A DNA stretch of 64,000 nucleotides from Acinetobacter cumulans. Its GTDB lineage: Bacteria; Pseudomonadota; Gammaproteobacteria; Pseudomonadales; Moraxellaceae. Each line of letters opens with the position of its first letter. The first letter of the stretch is position 1. The position numbers were made by a program, and so were the translations under genes. The stretch spans positions 372,001 to 436,000 of the forward strand of contig NZ_CP035934.2 in assembly GCF_003024525.3 (NCBI RefSeq), given 5' to 3'. The notes beneath the pieces are model-generated. The model saw only the letters and a list, made by a program, of their open reading frames with translations. It had not been told where the DNA came from and ran no database searches. Positions 8,425 through 20,535 of this stretch are shown piece by piece.

Positions 8425-11400
8425 ATGCACATGCCATCGCCTAATACTGTAGCTCCCGCTCAAGGTTTATACCAACCGGATGAGTTTAAAGATAACTGTG
8501 GTTTCGGTTTAATTGCCCATATGCAGGGTGATGCAAGCCATGATCTCGTTAAGACCGCTATTCATAGCCTAAGCTGTATGACCCACCGTGGCGGTATTGC
8601 TGCCGATGGTAAAACGGGTGACGGCTGTGGTTTGCTTTTGGCCATGCCAAAGCAATTTTTTCGTGAAGAAGCGAAAAAAATTAGTGATATCACTTTAAGT
8701 GAAGTCTTTGCTGTCGGAACGGTTTTTCTAAATTTAGATCCAGCCCTTGCTGCGCACTCAAAACAAGTATTAACCAAAGAAATTGAATCTGAAGGCTGTA
8801 AAGTTTTAGGTTGGCGTGTTATTCCAACAAATAATGACGCTTTAGGTTCAATTGCTATGCAGTCATTGCCTGGCTTTGAACAAATTATTGTGAACTGCCC
8901 AATGGGTGTAACTGAGGTTGAATTTAACCGTAAGTTATTAATGGCGCGTCGTCGCGCTGAAGAAGCGTTAACTGCAGATCCGTATTTCTATGTAACAACT
9001 TTGTGTTCAACTGTGATCAGCTATAAAGGTTTGATGATGCCTGCATATATTGCAGACTTCTATACAGACTTAGCTGATGAACGCTTAGCCTCTCATATTG
9101 TGGTTTTCCACCAACGTTTCTCAACCAACACTTTACCGCGTTGGCCTTTGGCACAGCCATTCCGTTATTTGGCACATAATGGTGAAATCAATACCATTAC
9201 GGCAAACCGTAACTGGGCAATGGCACGTACGCCTAAATTTGAAAACCCGCTCTTGCCGGGCATTACAGAGTTGAATCCAATTGTGAACCGTACAGGTTCG
9301 GATTCATCAAGTATGGATAACATGCTTGAGCTCCTAGTCGGTGGTGGTATGGACTTGTTCCGTGCACTGCGTATGCTCGTTCCACCTGCTTGGCAAAACG
9401 TTGAAACTTTAGATGCAGATTTACGTGCGTTCTATGAGTTTAACTCGAAGCACATGGAAGCATGGGATGGTCCAGCAGGCTTGGTAATTCAAGATGGTCG
9501 TCATGCGATTTGTATGCTTGATCGTAATGGTTTGCGTCCAGCGCGTTGGGTGATTACTAAAAATGGTTACATCACGCTTGCATCTGAAATTGGTGTATGG
9601 GGTTATGAACCAGAAGATGTGATCTCTAAAGGTCGTGTAGGTCCGGGTCAAATCTTAGTGATTGATACGCATACAGGCAAAATGCTCGATACCAAAGATG
9701 TGAGCAATCACCTCAAACGCATGCGCCCATACCGTCAATGGTTACGTGAAAACTCAGTACGTATTCAGGGTAGCCCTGAGCTTGAAGAATATTTATGTGA
9801 GCAAGGCTTAAAAGGCGATGACCTAAAAGCGGCACAAAAAATGTTCTTGGTAACTTTTGAAGAGCGTGACCAATTGCTTCGTCCAATCGCAGAAAGCGGT
9901 CAAGAAGCAGTGGGTTCAATGGGTGATGATACGCCAATGGCAGTATTGTCTCGTCAAGTTCGTCACGTCTCTGATTATTTCCGTCAACAGTTCGCACAAG
10001 TAACCAATCCACCAATTGATCCATTACGTGAATCAATTGTGATGTCGCTTGAAACATGTTTAGGACGCGAGCAAAACGTATTTGAACAAAGTCCAGAGCA
10101 TGCGGATCGCTTGATTATTTCAAGCCCAGTTCTATCTAATTCAAAAATGCATCAAATCCGTACGATTGGTCGTACTGGCTATGAAATTGCAGATATTGAT
10201 TTGAACTATGCTGTAGAAGAAGGTTTAGAAGCTGCAATTGCACGTATCTGTGAAGAAGCAGCGACGGCGATTCGCGCAGGCAAAACTTTGTTGGTTTTAA
10301 CGGATCGTAAAATTCGTCAAGGCTTCTTGCCAGCCAATGCTTTGATGGCAACAGGCGCAGTGCATCATCACTTGATTAATGCTGGTCTACGTACAGATGC
10401 TAACATTATTGTTGAAACAGCTTTGGCACGTGATGCTCACCAATTTGCCGTGATCTTAGGTTTTGGTGCGACAGCAATTTATCCATACTTAGCTTATGAC
10501 GTGATTAATGATTTGATCGCGAAAGGCGAGTTATTGGGTGACCCAATTCATGCACAAGCAAACTTCCGTAAAGGCATTGAGAAAGGCTTACTCAAAGTAC
10601 TTTCTAAAATGGGTATTTCAACCGTTGCGTCTTACCGTGGTGGTCAACTATTTGAAGCCGTTGGTTTGTCGGATGAAGTGGTTGCGAAGTGCTTTACGGG
10701 TGTACCAAGTCGTATTAAAGGTGCAACATTTGTAGACCTTGAAAATGATTTGAAAAAATTGGCAGATTTAGCGTGGAAATCACGTAAGCCAATCGATCAA
10801 GGCGGTATGTTGAAGTTTGTCTTTGACAAGGAATACCATGCATTTAACCCAGACGTGATTAATGCTTTACACAAAGCAGTACGTTCGGGCAACTATGCAG
10901 ACTTTAAAGAATATGCTGAGTTAGTGAATCACCGTCCAATCGCAACGATTCGTGATTTATTCAAACTCAAAACTGACAATTCAATTGCATTGGATCAAGT
11001 TGAATCAGTAGAAGCTATTTTACCTCGTTTCGATTCAGCAGGGATGTCTTTGGGTGCTTTATCACCTGAAGCACATGAAGCGATTGCAATTGCGATGAAT
11101 ACGATCGGTGGCCGTTCTAACTCTGGTGAGGGCGGTGAAGATCCAGCGCGTTATGGCACAATCCGTAACTCGAAAATCAAACAAATTGCATCAGGCCGTT
11201 TTGGTGTCACTCCTGCGTATTTAACTTCTGCAGAAGTGCTTCAAATTAAAGTGGCTCAAGGTGCAAAACCAGGTGAAGGTGGTCAGTTGCCGGGTGGTAA
11301 AGTGAACGGCTTAATTGCACGTTTACGTTACTCTGTACCGGGTGTAACGCTGATTTCGCCTCCGCCGCATCACGACATTTACTCAATTGAAGATTTATCA

Positions 11401-12906
11401 CAGTTAATCTTTGACTTAAAACAAGTTAACCCACAGGCGATGGTGTCAGTTAAGCTTGTTTCTGAGCCGGGTGTTGGTACGATTGCGGCCGGTGTAGCAA
11501 AAGCGTATGCCGATTTCATTACCATTTCTGGTTATGACGGTGGTACAGCGGCTTCTCCACTTTCTTCAATTCACCACGCAGGCTCTCCTTGGGAGCTTGG
11601 TCTAAGCGAGGCGCATCAAGCACTTCGTGTGAATGACCTACGTGGTAAAGTCCGTGTTCAAACCGATGGTGGTTTAAAAACAGGTTTAGACGTGGTTAAA
11701 GCAGCTATTCTAGGTGCTGAAAGCTTCGGTTTTGGTTCTACACCAATGATCGCTTTGGGTTGTAAATACCTACGTATTTGTCACTTAAATAACTGTGCAA
11801 CGGGTGTTGCAACACAGCAAGATCATTTACGTCAGGAACACTATATTGGTGAACCTGAAATGTTGATCAATTTCTTCCACTTTATTGCAGAAGAAACGCG
11901 TGAATGGTTGGCAGCATTAGGTGTGGCAAGTCTAAAAGACTTGATCGGTCGTACAGATTTATTAGAAGCATTACCTGGCGAAACTGAAAAGCATGCACAT
12001 CTAGATTTAAGCAAATTACTTGAATCACACCCAGCAGCTGAAGGTAAAGCACAGTACTGTCAAGTTGAGGGCAATGCGCCATTTGACAAAGGTTTGCTTG
12101 CAGAGAAAATGGTGGCAGAAATGCTTCCAGCGATTGAAGCGGGTACAACGGGTGAATATAGCTTCACGATTGGTAACTGCGACCGTTCAATTGGCGCACG
12201 TATCTCGGGTGAAATTGCAAAACGCTATGGTAACTTGAGTATGGAAGCACACCCAGTTAAAGTGAATTTAACGGGTACTGCGGGTCAGTCTTTAGGTGTG
12301 TGGAACGCGGGTGGTTTGCATATTAGCCTTGAGGGTGATGCAAATGACTACGTGGGTAAAGGTATGGCGGGTGGTCGTATCTCAATTTTCCCACCAAAAG
12401 GTTCACCATTCCAAACGCAAAATACGGCAATTATTGGTAACACATGTTTGTACGGTGCGACTGGCGGTAAACTCTTTGCTGCAGGTACTGCGGGTGAGCG
12501 TTTTGCGGTACGAAACTCAGGCGCATTTGCGGTGATTGAAGGTGCAGGCGACCATTGCTGTGAATACATGACTGGCGGTATTGTGACTGTACTGGGTAAA
12601 GTAGGTCATAACTTCGGTGCTGGTATGACAGGTGGTTTTGCTTATGTACTTGATTTGGATAATGACTTCGTTGATCATTACAACCACGAACTGATTGAGT
12701 TGAACCGTATTTCTACAGAAGCGATGGAAGAGCATCAAGAATTCTTACTTCGTATCTTAGATCAACACATTAAAGAAACAGGTAGTGCTTGGGCGTATAA
12801 GATCCGCCATGAGTTTGACTTCTATAGCCGTAAATTCTGGCTTGTGAAACCAAAAGCTGCAAACTTGCAGACTTTGTTAAAAACAACTCAAGCTGATCCA
12901 CAATAA
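8425..12906 (+). CDS. gltB: Glutamate synthase (NADPH) large subunit
   Basis: Transfers the amide of glutamine to 2-oxoglutarate, giving two glutamates; with glutamine synthetase it assimilates ammonium at low concentration. The 1493 aa hold an N-terminal class II amidotransferase domain whose nucleophile is Cys25 (D-N-C-G-F-G), exposed after propeptide removal, then central and FMN-binding barrel domains ([13 protein letters not shown] near 894), a 3Fe-4S cluster site with cysteines near 1113, 1119 and 1124, and the C-terminal GXGXG beta-helix. AAGAAGGG precedes the ATG. gltD follows 74 bases later. Regulation by RpoN/NtrC is suggested by the leader. Confidence 0.98.
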   Translation: MHMPSPNTVAPAQGLYQPDEFKDNCGFGLIAHMQGDASHDLVKTAIHSLSCMTHRGGIAADGKTGDGCGLLLAMPKQFFREEAKKISDITLSEVFAVGTVFLNLDPALAAHSKQVLTKEIESEGCKVLGWRVIPTNNDALGSIAMQSLPGFEQIIVNCPMGVTEVEFNRKLLMARRRAEEALTADPYFYVTTLCSTVISYKGLMMPAYIADFYTDLADERLASHIVVFHQRFSTNTLPRWPLAQPFRYLAHNGEINTITANRNWAMARTPKFENPLLPGITELNPIVNRTGSDSSSMDNMLELLVGGGMDLFRALRMLVPPAWQNVETLDADLRAFYEFNSKHMEAWDGPAGLVIQDGRHAICMLDRNGLRPARWVITKNGYITLASEIGVWGYEPEDVISKGRVGPGQILVIDTHTGKMLDTKDVSNHLKRMRPYRQWLRENSVRIQGSPELEEYLCEQGLKGDDLKAAQKMFLVTFEERDQLLRPIAESGQEAVGSMGDDTPMAVLSRQVRHVSDYFRQQFAQVTNPPIDPLRESIVMSLETCLGREQNVFEQSPEHADRLIISSPVLSNSKMHQIRTIGRTGYEIADIDLNYAVEEGLEAAIARICEEAATAIRAGKTLLVLTDRKIRQGFLPANALMATGAVHHHLINAGLRTDANIIVETALARDAHQFAVILGFGATAIYPYLAYDVINDLIAKGELLGDPIHAQANFRKGIEKGLLKVLSKMGISTVASYRGGQLFEAVGLSDEVVAKCFTGVPSRIKGATFVDLENDLKKLADLAWKSRKPIDQGGMLKFVFDKEYHAFNPDVINALHKAVRSGNYADFKEYAELVNHRPIATIRDLFKLKTDNSIALDQVESVEAILPRFDSAGMSLGALSPEAHEAIAIAMNTIGGRSNSGEGGEDPARYGTIRNSKIKQIASGRFGVTPAYLTSAEVLQIKVAQGAKPGEGGQLPGGKVNGLIARLRYSVPGVTLISPPPHHDIYSIEDLSQLIFDLKQVNPQAMVSVKLVSEPGVGTIAAGVAKAYADFITISGYDGGTAASPLSSIHHAGSPWELGLSEAHQALRVNDLRGKVRVQTDGGLKTGLDVVKAAILGAESFGFGSTPMIALGCKYLRICHLNNCATGVATQQDHLRQEHYIGEPEMLINFFHFIAEETREWLAALGVASLKDLIGRTDLLEALPGETEKHAHLDLSKLLESHPAAEGKAQYCQVEGNAPFDKGLLAEKMVAEMLPAIEAGTTGEYSFTIGNCDRSIGARISGEIAKRYGNLSMEAHPVKVNLTGTAGQSLGVWNAGGLHISLEGDANDYVGKGMAGGRISIFPPKGSPFQTQNTAIIGNTCLYGATGGKLFAAGTAGERFAVRNSGAFAVIEGAGDHCCEYMTGGIVTVLGKVGHNFGAGMTGGFAYVLDLDNDFVDHYNHELIELNRISTEAMEEHQEFLLRILDQHIKETGSAWAYKIRHEFDFYSRKFWLVKPKAANLQTLLKTTQADPQ

Positions 12907-12944
12907 TTCCACTACTGCAGAGATATAGGCAGATGCAGTGCTGA

Positions 12945-14402
<1,458 letters not shown>

Positions 14403-14420
14403 TTGAGCCTATATCGTTTT

Positions 14421-14446
14421 AAAACCCGCCTCGGCGGGTTTTTTAT
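14421..14446 (+). terminator. Intrinsic terminator of gltBD
   Basis: AACCCGC-CTCG-GCGGGTT hairpin followed by a run of T, 20 bases after the gltD stop. Confidence 0.9.
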
Positions 14447-14623
14447 TGGGCTGACTGCCTAAAATGATACGTATGTGGTCTATTCGGATAAATCCATCTT
14501 CAGGTTGTAAAACAAGACTGAAAATTGAACAATTTTGCAAATGGGCTAAGCTTTTTTGCCATGTGTGCATGGCTTTATGATGCTCATACTGGATTCTTGA
14601 ATTCTAAATTAGAGATGTTCAAA

Positions 14624-15508
14624 ATGACTGCAGTGACGACACAAAAATCATATCAAAATCGTCCAAAAGCCATTGGTATTACTGTACGTAAATTACAGTT
14701 TAATCCCAAGGCTATTCGCCGGCACTATTTTGCCAATTCACCTGTGATGTCACATTTATTGACCGCACTGTCTTCAACATTTCCAATTGGTGAACAGTTT
14801 TTTGTACATAGTGTGCGTAATGTGCGAAATCAGGTGACGGATGAAAAATTGCAGGCGCAAATCGCTGCATTTATTGGTCAGGAGGCGATGCATTCTAAGG
14901 CACATGCCGAATTTAATGATGCTTGGCGTTCAGACGATTATAACTTAGATCGTTTTCAAGCATGGTTAGCGCGCAAAGATAGCTATGTGAAAAACTTACA
15001 TCCTAAAATTCAATTAGCAATTACCTGTGCCTTTGAGCATTTTACCGCGCTATTGGGGGGCTATATTTTGCGTCATCCAGAGGTGTTAAGTACTTTAGAT
15101 TCAGATGCCGTTAAACTTTGGGTTTGGCATGCGATAGAAGAGATTGAACACCGCTCAGTGGCATTTGATCTCTATCAGCATGTTTATGGCGATGACAAGA
15201 TCCGCCGTATGATTATGCGTAGTGTGACTACAGGTTTTGCCAGTTTAACTTTTTATTCTGCCACTAAGCTGTTTATGCAAGACCGTAAAAAGAGTTTGCC
15301 CAAAGTAGGCGGTAATATTTTTGGCACTTATTTATTGGCTAAAATGTTTATACAGTTAATTCCAGAATATTTATCTTATTACAAACAGAACTTTCATCCT
15401 TCTGAAATTGATTACACGGACATTGTGCAGTATTGGAAACAGCAACTTGCAGATGAATACCATGTGGAAAGCTTTCAAACGGAGCAGACGCTTATACGAT
15501 ATAGTTAA
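14624..15508 (+). CDS. Metal-dependent hydrolase-like protein (PF10118 type)
   Basis: A 294 aa soluble, helix-rich protein with carboxylate/histidine pairs typical of di-iron helical bundles: E-A-M-H-S-K-A-H, C-A-F-E-H-F-T-A and H-A-I-E-E-I-E-H-R. This matches proteins annotated as predicted metal-dependent hydrolases in Acinetobacter and Pseudomonas; the substrate is unknown. The start at ATG 14624 (M-T-A-V-T-T-Q) is preferred, with AGAG 9 bases upstream. The frame is open further up to 14525, but that stretch has no good ribosome binding site. It is monocistronic, between two terminators. Confidence 0.7.
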   Translation: MTAVTTQKSYQNRPKAIGITVRKLQFNPKAIRRHYFANSPVMSHLLTALSSTFPIGEQFFVHSVRNVRNQVTDEKLQAQIAAFIGQEAMHSKAHAEFNDAWRSDDYNLDRFQAWLARKDSYVKNLHPKIQLAITCAFEHFTALLGGYILRHPEVLSTLDSDAVKLWVWHAIEEIEHRSVAFDLYQHVYGDDKIRRMIMRSVTTGFASLTFYSATKLFMQDRKKSLPKVGGNIFGTYLLAKMFIQLIPEYLSYYKQNFHPSEIDYTDIVQYWKQQLADEYHVESFQTEQTLIRYS

Positions 15509-15517
15509 ATGATGATG

Positions 15518-15545
15518 AAAGGCCCAAGAATTGGGCTTTTTTTAT
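15518..15545 (+). terminator. Intrinsic terminator after the metal-dependent hydrolase
   Basis: AAAGGCCCAA-GAA-TTGGGCTTTTTTT stem-loop with T-tract starting 10 bases after the stop codon. Confidence 0.9.
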
Positions 15546-15646
15546 GTGTTTTCACTTTGTTAAAGAAATGCAACAAAACCAAAAGAAAATAGCGCTAGAA
15601 TAAATTTATTTAAACAAATACAAATAAATACTCGAGGTTAATTGGG

Positions 15647-16237
15647 ATGAATTTAATAAAAAATAGTATGTTGGCGCTGGCTTTGGCAGGTAGTTTAAGC
15701 TTAACAGGCTGTGGCTATAACACGTTGCAAGTGAAGGATGAGGCAGTCAATGCATCGTGGTCTGAGGTACAAAACCAATATCAACGTCGTGCAGATTTAG
15801 TGCCTAACTTGGTCAATGTTGTGAAAGGTTATGCAAAACATGAAGAACAAGTGCTGACTGAAGTGACGCAGGCTCGTTCAAATGTTGCCGGTTTAAAAGT
15901 AGATAAAGAAGTACTTGAAAATCCTGAACTATTTAAAAAATATCAAGAAGCACAATCGCAAATGACCAGTGCGTTATCACGTTTGATTGCAGTTTCAGAA
16001 AATTATCCAGATTTAAAAGCCAATGAACAATTTAAAGATCTACAAGTGCAATTAGAAGGTACAGAAAACCGTATTGCAGTTGCGCGTAATCGTTATATTT
16101 CAACTGTTCAGGACTATAACGGCTATGTTCGCCAATTTCCTCAAGCAATGACAGCAAAAGTGATTGGAATGAAAACAAAACCAAACTTTAGTGCTGAGCA
16201 AAGTGCTCAATCTGCACCTAAAGTGACTTTTGATTAA
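15647..16237 (+). CDS. lemA: LemA family lipoprotein
   Basis: A 196 aa LemA-type protein. The signal peptide ends in a lipobox L-T-G-C (cysteine near 22), a variation from LemA proteins anchored by a plain N-terminal helix. The body carries the family motif N-Q-Y-Q-R-R-A-D-L-V-P-N-L-V near residues 43-56, the V-T-Q-A-R-S segment, and a long alpha-helical bundle. LemA function is unresolved; it commonly neighbours TPM-domain proteins, as here, where two follow within 30 bases. The three genes probably form an operon. Confidence 0.88.
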   Translation: MNLIKNSMLALALAGSLSLTGCGYNTLQVKDEAVNASWSEVQNQYQRRADLVPNLVNVVKGYAKHEEQVLTEVTQARSNVAGLKVDKEVLENPELFKKYQEAQSQMTSALSRLIAVSENYPDLKANEQFKDLQVQLEGTENRIAVARNRYISTVQDYNGYVRQFPQAMTAKVIGMKTKPNFSAEQSAQSAPKVTFD

Positions 16238-16268
16238 ATTGTTGCGCTAAAGCCTGTAAGGAATGCTG

Positions 16269-17348
16269 ATGTCTAAATGTTTGCACAACTCTAAAGCTTA
16301 CTTGGGGTTGTATTTCGCTCTGTGCTTAAGTCTATTGAATCTGAGTAGTCATACCTGGAGTGAGACTGCTGTTGCTCAAGATGAGGCTGTGAATGAAATA
16401 GCCGTGGCCTCAAAGATCATAAAAGAGCAGCAATCGGCGTCAAAGACGAGTCAATCAACAGCAACGGCATCAGCTGACGCAGTAACACAGCCTGCACCTA
16501 ATATTGCCAATGATATGGCAGAAGGCCAAAGTGAACGAGCTTTACCCACACTAAACACACCGATTGTGGATCAAGCAGGCTTATTAAGTGCAGCGGAAAA
16601 TCAGGCCATTAGCCAGAAAGTCCTACAACTACATAAAACTGCCAAAGCACAGGTTGGTATTGTTATTGTACCGACCACGGGGCAAGAAGACATTTTCTCT
16701 TATGCTATGCGAGTTGCAGATCAGTGGAAGCTTGGAACAGCTAAACAAGACAATGGTCTGTTAATAGCGATTGCTGTGAATGATCATCGCATACAAATAT
16801 TGTCGGGTTATGGATTAGAAGGTGTGTTACCTGATGTGGTGTTGAGTCGAATTATTCGGAATAACATTACACCCTATTTCAAGCAAAATCAGTATGCTCA
16901 AGGGATTCAAGCAGGATTAAATGAGATTGAAAAAGTCCTGAATATGGACCCAGAAGTGGCCGCTCAAGCCGCTCAAGCTTTAAAAGAGCAACAGGAGCAG
17001 GCTTTACATGAGCAACAAGCCAAAGAAAAAACCATGATGACTGCTTTATTTATCTTAATTGCAGGCATTATTGGCTCGTATATTGTAGGTAATCGATTGA
17101 GTGCAGCAACAGCAGCTGTCGCAGGTACGGTTGCTGGGCTAGTAAATGGTGCAGGCTTAATTACTAGCTTGCTTATTGGTGGTGGTATTTTCTTTTTATT
17201 AATTACGGCTTTGGCACAAGTGATCTTTCAAGCCTTTCTCTCAGGTGGTGGACGAGGCGGTGGTGGTTCTGGTGGGGGCTTTGGCGGTGGAGGCTACCGT
17301 GGAGGCGGAGGTGGTTTTGGTGGAGGAGGTGCTTCAGGCTCATGGTAA
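16269..17348 (+). CDS. TPM-domain membrane protein, YgcG type
   Basis: A 359 aa secreted/membrane protein: signal peptide, Ala/Ser/Gln-rich linker, TPM domain (about residues 95-225, with V-V-D-Q-A-G-L-L and I-V-I-V-P-T-T-G and L-L-I-A-I-A-V-N-D), then hydrophobic segments and a Gly-rich C-terminus ending in G-A-S-G-S-W. TPM domains occur in proteins such as the thylakoid phosphatase TLP18.3 and bacterial YgcG; the bacterial role is unclear. ATG 16269 is chosen over 16263 because AAGGA then has proper 6-base spacing. The gene overlaps the next by 7 bases. Confidence 0.8.
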   Translation: MSKCLHNSKAYLGLYFALCLSLLNLSSHTWSETAVAQDEAVNEIAVASKIIKEQQSASKTSQSTATASADAVTQPAPNIANDMAEGQSERALPTLNTPIVDQAGLLSAAENQAISQKVLQLHKTAKAQVGIVIVPTTGQEDIFSYAMRVADQWKLGTAKQDNGLLIAIAVNDHRIQILSGYGLEGVLPDVVLSRIIRNNITPYFKQNQYAQGIQAGLNEIEKVLNMDPEVAAQAAQALKEQQEQALHEQQAKEKTMMTALFILIAGIIGSYIVGNRLSAATAAVAGTVAGLVNGAGLITSLLIGGGIFFLLITALAQVIFQAFLSGGGRGGGGSGGGFGGGGYRGGGGGFGGGGASGSW

Positions 17349-17899
17349 CAACATCTGAAACAACAAAAATTTTAACGCAACCTAAAATTCAAGATTTGCA
17401 CCAGCCAAGCTTCAAACGTTGGCTAAAGCATTTTTGCTTTTTACCTGCGACAAAACGCTATTTTGATCAACAAGATCAGCATGCGATAGCACAAGCTGTG
17501 ACACGTGCAGAGCAGGGGCATGTAGGGGAAATACAAGTCGTTATTGAGGGGCATATTCCTGCACATCAAGCCTATTCACAAAATACCTATGCACGGGCAC
17601 AGCAATTATTTGCAGAATTGGGCGTATGGGATACTGAGCATAATAGTGGTGTATTGTTATATCTAAATTTATGTGAACGTAGTGTAGAGATTGTGATTGA
17701 TCGTGGAATTAAAAATTTAACCGAACAAAAGGTTTGGCAAGATATTTGTGAACGTATGTTGACAGCTTTAAAACAAGGATATTATCGCGATTCTGTGGTG
17801 AATGGGGTGATGGAAATAGGGGATGTGCTTGGAAAATTTTATGAAGAAGTGCAAGTAGACAAAAAAAACGAAATTGCGGATTTGCCAGTGATCTTGTAG
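17342..17899 (+). CDS. Second TPM-domain protein
   Basis: A 185 aa protein without a signal peptide or Gly-rich tail. The TPM-like region spans about residues 45-165: A-V-T-R-A-E-Q-G-H-V-G-E-I-Q-V-V, then G-V-L-L-Y-L-N-L-C-E-R-S-V-E-I-V-I-D-R-G. It overlaps the preceding TPM gene by 7 bases, so it is translationally coupled and presumably works with it and LemA. This lemA-TPM-TPM arrangement recurs in gamma-proteobacteria. The biochemical role is unknown. Confidence 0.75.
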   Translation: MVTTSETTKILTQPKIQDLHQPSFKRWLKHFCFLPATKRYFDQQDQHAIAQAVTRAEQGHVGEIQVVIEGHIPAHQAYSQNTYARAQQLFAELGVWDTEHNSGVLLYLNLCERSVEIVIDRGIKNLTEQKVWQDICERMLTALKQGYYRDSVVNGVMEIGDVLGKFYEEVQVDKKNEIADLPVIL

Positions 17900-18027
17900 G
17901 CATGAAATATGAGTAAGATAGTGACATTAATTGTCACTTTTAAACACAAAAAGAGACAAAGTTTTCACAAAAAAATAAATATTTTTTTAAAATGCTGTTT
18001 TTTTGAGTTTTTTTATTATAATCATTC

Positions 18028-18044
18028 TTGGCACACTTAGTGCT
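18028..18044 (+). promoter_or_regulatory. Sigma-54 (RpoN) promoter of pilA
   Basis: TTGGCACACTTAGTGCT has GG at 18030-18031 and GC at 18042-18043 with the required 10-base spacing. Transcription would begin near 18055, about 47 bases before the ATG. Pilin genes in Pseudomonas and relatives are activated by PilR with RpoN, which fits. The region 17900-18027 is very AT-rich, as expected for an activator-bound upstream region. Confidence 0.75.
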
Positions 18045-18101
18045 AAAAATAAATTAGCTTTAAAGGCTTAATAATTAAATTATACATTTGTGGAGAATGT
18101 T

Positions 18102-18527
18102 ATGAATGCTCAAAAAGGTTTTACCCTTATTGAATTAATGATCGTTGTTGCAATTATCGGTATTCTTGCTGCGATTGCGATTCCTGCTTATCAAAACTAT
18201 ACGAAGCGTTCACACGTTTCTGAAGGTCTAAGCCTTGCGGGTGGTGCTAAAACAGGTATTGCAGAATTCTATTCTTCAAATGGTAAATTCCCTACAGGTA
18301 ACACATCAGTTGGTCTTGCGCCAGCAGCAAGTATTAAAGGAAATGCTGTAAACTCTGTAGAAGTAACAGGTAGCTTAATTACAATTACATATGGAACAAA
18401 AGTTGAAGCGGGTAAACAGTTAAATCTTAAAGGTACACCTTCTGGTGGCGGTATTACATGGAAATGTTCTGCTCCTACAACAAATGGTGTAGATCAAAAA
18501 TTCTTGCCTTCAAATTGCCGTAACTAA
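18102..18527 (+). CDS. pilA: Type IV major pilin PilA (first copy)
   Basis: The 141 aa prepilin has leader M-N-A-Q-K-G, cut by PilD before F-T-L-I-E-L with the invariant Glu5, followed by the hydrophobic assembly helix. Two C-terminal cysteines (W-K-C and S-N-C-R-N) should form the D-region disulfide. The protein ends in R-N and lacks the C-terminal serine that TfpO-type ligases glycosylate. Start at ATG 18102 with GGAG upstream; a GTG at 18090 is in frame but would spoil the leader. It has its own sigma-54 promoter and terminator and heads the glycan island. Confidence 0.93.
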   Translation: MNAQKGFTLIELMIVVAIIGILAAIAIPAYQNYTKRSHVSEGLSLAGGAKTGIAEFYSSNGKFPTGNTSVGLAPAASIKGNAVNSVEVTGSLITITYGTKVEAGKQLNLKGTPSGGGITWKCSAPTTNGVDQKFLPSNCRN

Positions 18528-18537
18528 TTTGAATGTT

Positions 18538-18573
18538 AAAAAACACCCTATTTATAGGGTGTTTTTTATTTTT
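18538..18573 (+). terminator. Intrinsic terminator of pilA
   Basis: AAAACACCCTA-TTTA-TAGGGTGTTTT stem with T-rich tail, 10 bases after the pilA stop. The next gene starts almost at once, so downstream island expression may depend on read-through. Confidence 0.88.
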
Positions 18574-18590
18574 AAGTGCTGGGGAAGTTT

Positions 18591-20534
18591 TTGAAGCAAA
18601 TCACTCAAAAAACAAAGCCTCTTTTTGTTTTGTTTTCAATTTTAATTTTTACATTTTTAATTTATGCACCTGGATTATCAGGTGATTATGTTTTTGATGA
18701 TATTGCAAATATTGTTGAGAATCAGAAAATAGCAATTACATCTTTAGATTATATGAGCCTTAAAGCGGCTTTTTGGTCTGGTGATGCAGGGCCTTTGGGG
18801 CGCCCGATCAGTATGCTGTCTTTTGCATTGAATTATTATTTAACAGCTTTTAACCCTTATTATTTTAAATTAACAAATTTAATCATTCATTTATTGAATG
18901 GTATTTTAATTTATTTTATATCATTAAAATTATTTTTTTGGATTTTTCTAAAAGAACAAAATATAAAAAAAAATCAATATCTCGCCTTGATCGTAAGTTT
19001 TATTTGGTTGATTCATCCTTTAAATTTAACCAGTGTGCTGTATATTGTACAAAGAATGACGAGCCTTTCGACATTTTTTGGGTTATTGGCATTGTTAATC
19101 TATTGTCACTGGAGAAGTAAAAGCCTAAATTTCTCAAGCTCAGTATTATCAATTTGCGGTATTTTATTGGCATTATGTTGTTCAGTTTTTAGTAAAGAGT
19201 CTGGTTTGCTTTTTGTCGGATTGATTTATTGGGTCGAGCTTTGCATTTTTAAAGCAAGAAATACCCGTCATGAATGCATAAAAATAGGAAAAATTGGCTT
19301 AAATTATATTTTGTGGAGTGGGGTTTTTGTTGTACTTTTGGGCTTGATCTATATCGCTTGGCCTTATGTTATAAACTTAAACCCTGGAAATAGAGATTTT
19401 AATATAGCAGAAAGATTATTAAGTGAATCTAGAGTACTATTTTATTACTTGAAAATGATTTTTTTTCCATTGCTCTCAGATTTAAGTCTTTATCACGATG
19501 ATTTTGAAGTATCTAAAAATATAACAACACCAATAACAACATTATTTTCAATTTTAGGTTTACTATTCATTAGTATATTTAGCCTTATTTTATATAAGAA
19601 AAATTCCATAATTTTATTTGCATGGGGTTGGTTTATTATAAGCCATCTAATGGAATCAACATTTATTAGTTTAGAGTTGATTCATGAACATCGCAATTAT
19701 TTTGCAAGTATAGGTTTTATTATTGCAGTTGTTTATGGTTTGTCTGAATTTAAGTTTAATAGGGTAAGGCCTTTAATTTATATTGTTTGTACTATCTATA
19801 TTTTGAATTTGGCTTTTACAACGTGGCAGCGTGCAGTTATTTGGTCAAATTTAGTTGATCATGCGGCATTTGAAGTGGCAATGCACCCTAGTTCAGATCG
19901 AGCAAATTATCAAATGGCTCGAATTTATTTAAAACTTATGGAAAAAGAACCTGAAAGAAAAGTCTACTATGCCGATCAAGCTGAAAAATATTTAATTCAA
20001 GCGCATGAAAGCTATAAGCCTGCTAATGGTTCATGGTTTGCACAATTGCACCTAGCATCTTATTTGGATAAGCCTATTTCTGACGATGTCATTCAACAAT
20101 TAATATATAATTTAACAAATCATCCTTTTTATAATAGTAATATTGGCTTCTTAAGTGCTTTTACACAGTGTCAAATACAGCAGTTTTGTAAATTGCCACA
20201 TGATCAAGCAGTATTAATTATTAGTGCGGGATTAAATAATCCCAATATTACACCTGAATTTCAATCTGAAATTTATAAAATACTGGCACAATATTTTGTA
20301 TCAGTAGCAATGGATTATGAAAAAGCAGAGGAGTTTATGCTAGATGCTATACATTATAGAAATGATATTAATGGAAATTTGTTGATGGCGCAAATTTATA
20401 GATTGCAAGGTAAGTATTTTTTAGCAAAAAAACATATTGGAATTGCACGAAATTTAGACGTTAAAAATAGTTGGTATAAAGAAATAGCTATAGAAAATAG
20501 AAATGTTGAACAAGCTGAACTATTGGGAAAATAA
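18591..20534 (+). CDS. TMTC-like GT-C glycosyltransferase with C-terminal TPR region
   Basis: A 647 aa multi-pass membrane protein. The first loop after transmembrane helix 1 holds the double-aspartate motif V-F-D-D-I-A (about residues 34-39), then G-R-P-I-S-M-L-S and L-T-N-L-I-I-H-L-L-N-G. This is the pattern of TMTC-type protein O-mannosyltransferase homologues, which use polyprenyl-phosphate sugars. About ten hydrophobic segments follow, then from about residue 420 a soluble helical part resembling TPR repeats. The start is taken as TTG 18591, preceded by GGGGAAG; the longer frame from GTG 18576 has no ribosome binding site. It occupies the position of tfpO in related genomes, so pilin is a likely acceptor (inference). 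Confidence 0.65.
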   Translation: MKQITQKTKPLFVLFSILIFTFLIYAPGLSGDYVFDDIANIVENQKIAITSLDYMSLKAAFWSGDAGPLGRPISMLSFALNYYLTAFNPYYFKLTNLIIHLLNGILIYFISLKLFFWIFLKEQNIKKNQYLALIVSFIWLIHPLNLTSVLYIVQRMTSLSTFFGLLALLIYCHWRSKSLNFSSSVLSICGILLALCCSVFSKESGLLFVGLIYWVELCIFKARNTRHECIKIGKIGLNYILWSGVFVVLLGLIYIAWPYVINLNPGNRDFNIAERLLSESRVLFYYLKMIFFPLLSDLSLYHDDFEVSKNITTPITTLFSILGLLFISIFSLILYKKNSIILFAWGWFIISHLMESTFISLELIHEHRNYFASIGFIIAVVYGLSEFKFNRVRPLIYIVCTIYILNLAFTTWQRAVIWSNLVDHAAFEVAMHPSSDRANYQMARIYLKLMEKEPERKVYYADQAEKYLIQAHESYKPANGSWFAQLHLASYLDKPISDDVIQQLIYNLTNHPFYNSNIGFLSAFTQCQIQQFCKLPHDQAVLIISAGLNNPNITPEFQSEIYKILAQYFVSVAMDYEKAEEFMLDAIHYRNDINGNLLMAQIYRLQGKYFLAKKHIGIARNLDVKNSWYKEIAIENRNVEQAELLGK

Positions 20535-20535
20535 A

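Noticed and set aside
9713..10057. 114-codon open frame antisense to gltB
   Set aside because: Shadow of the highly conserved gltB coding sequence.
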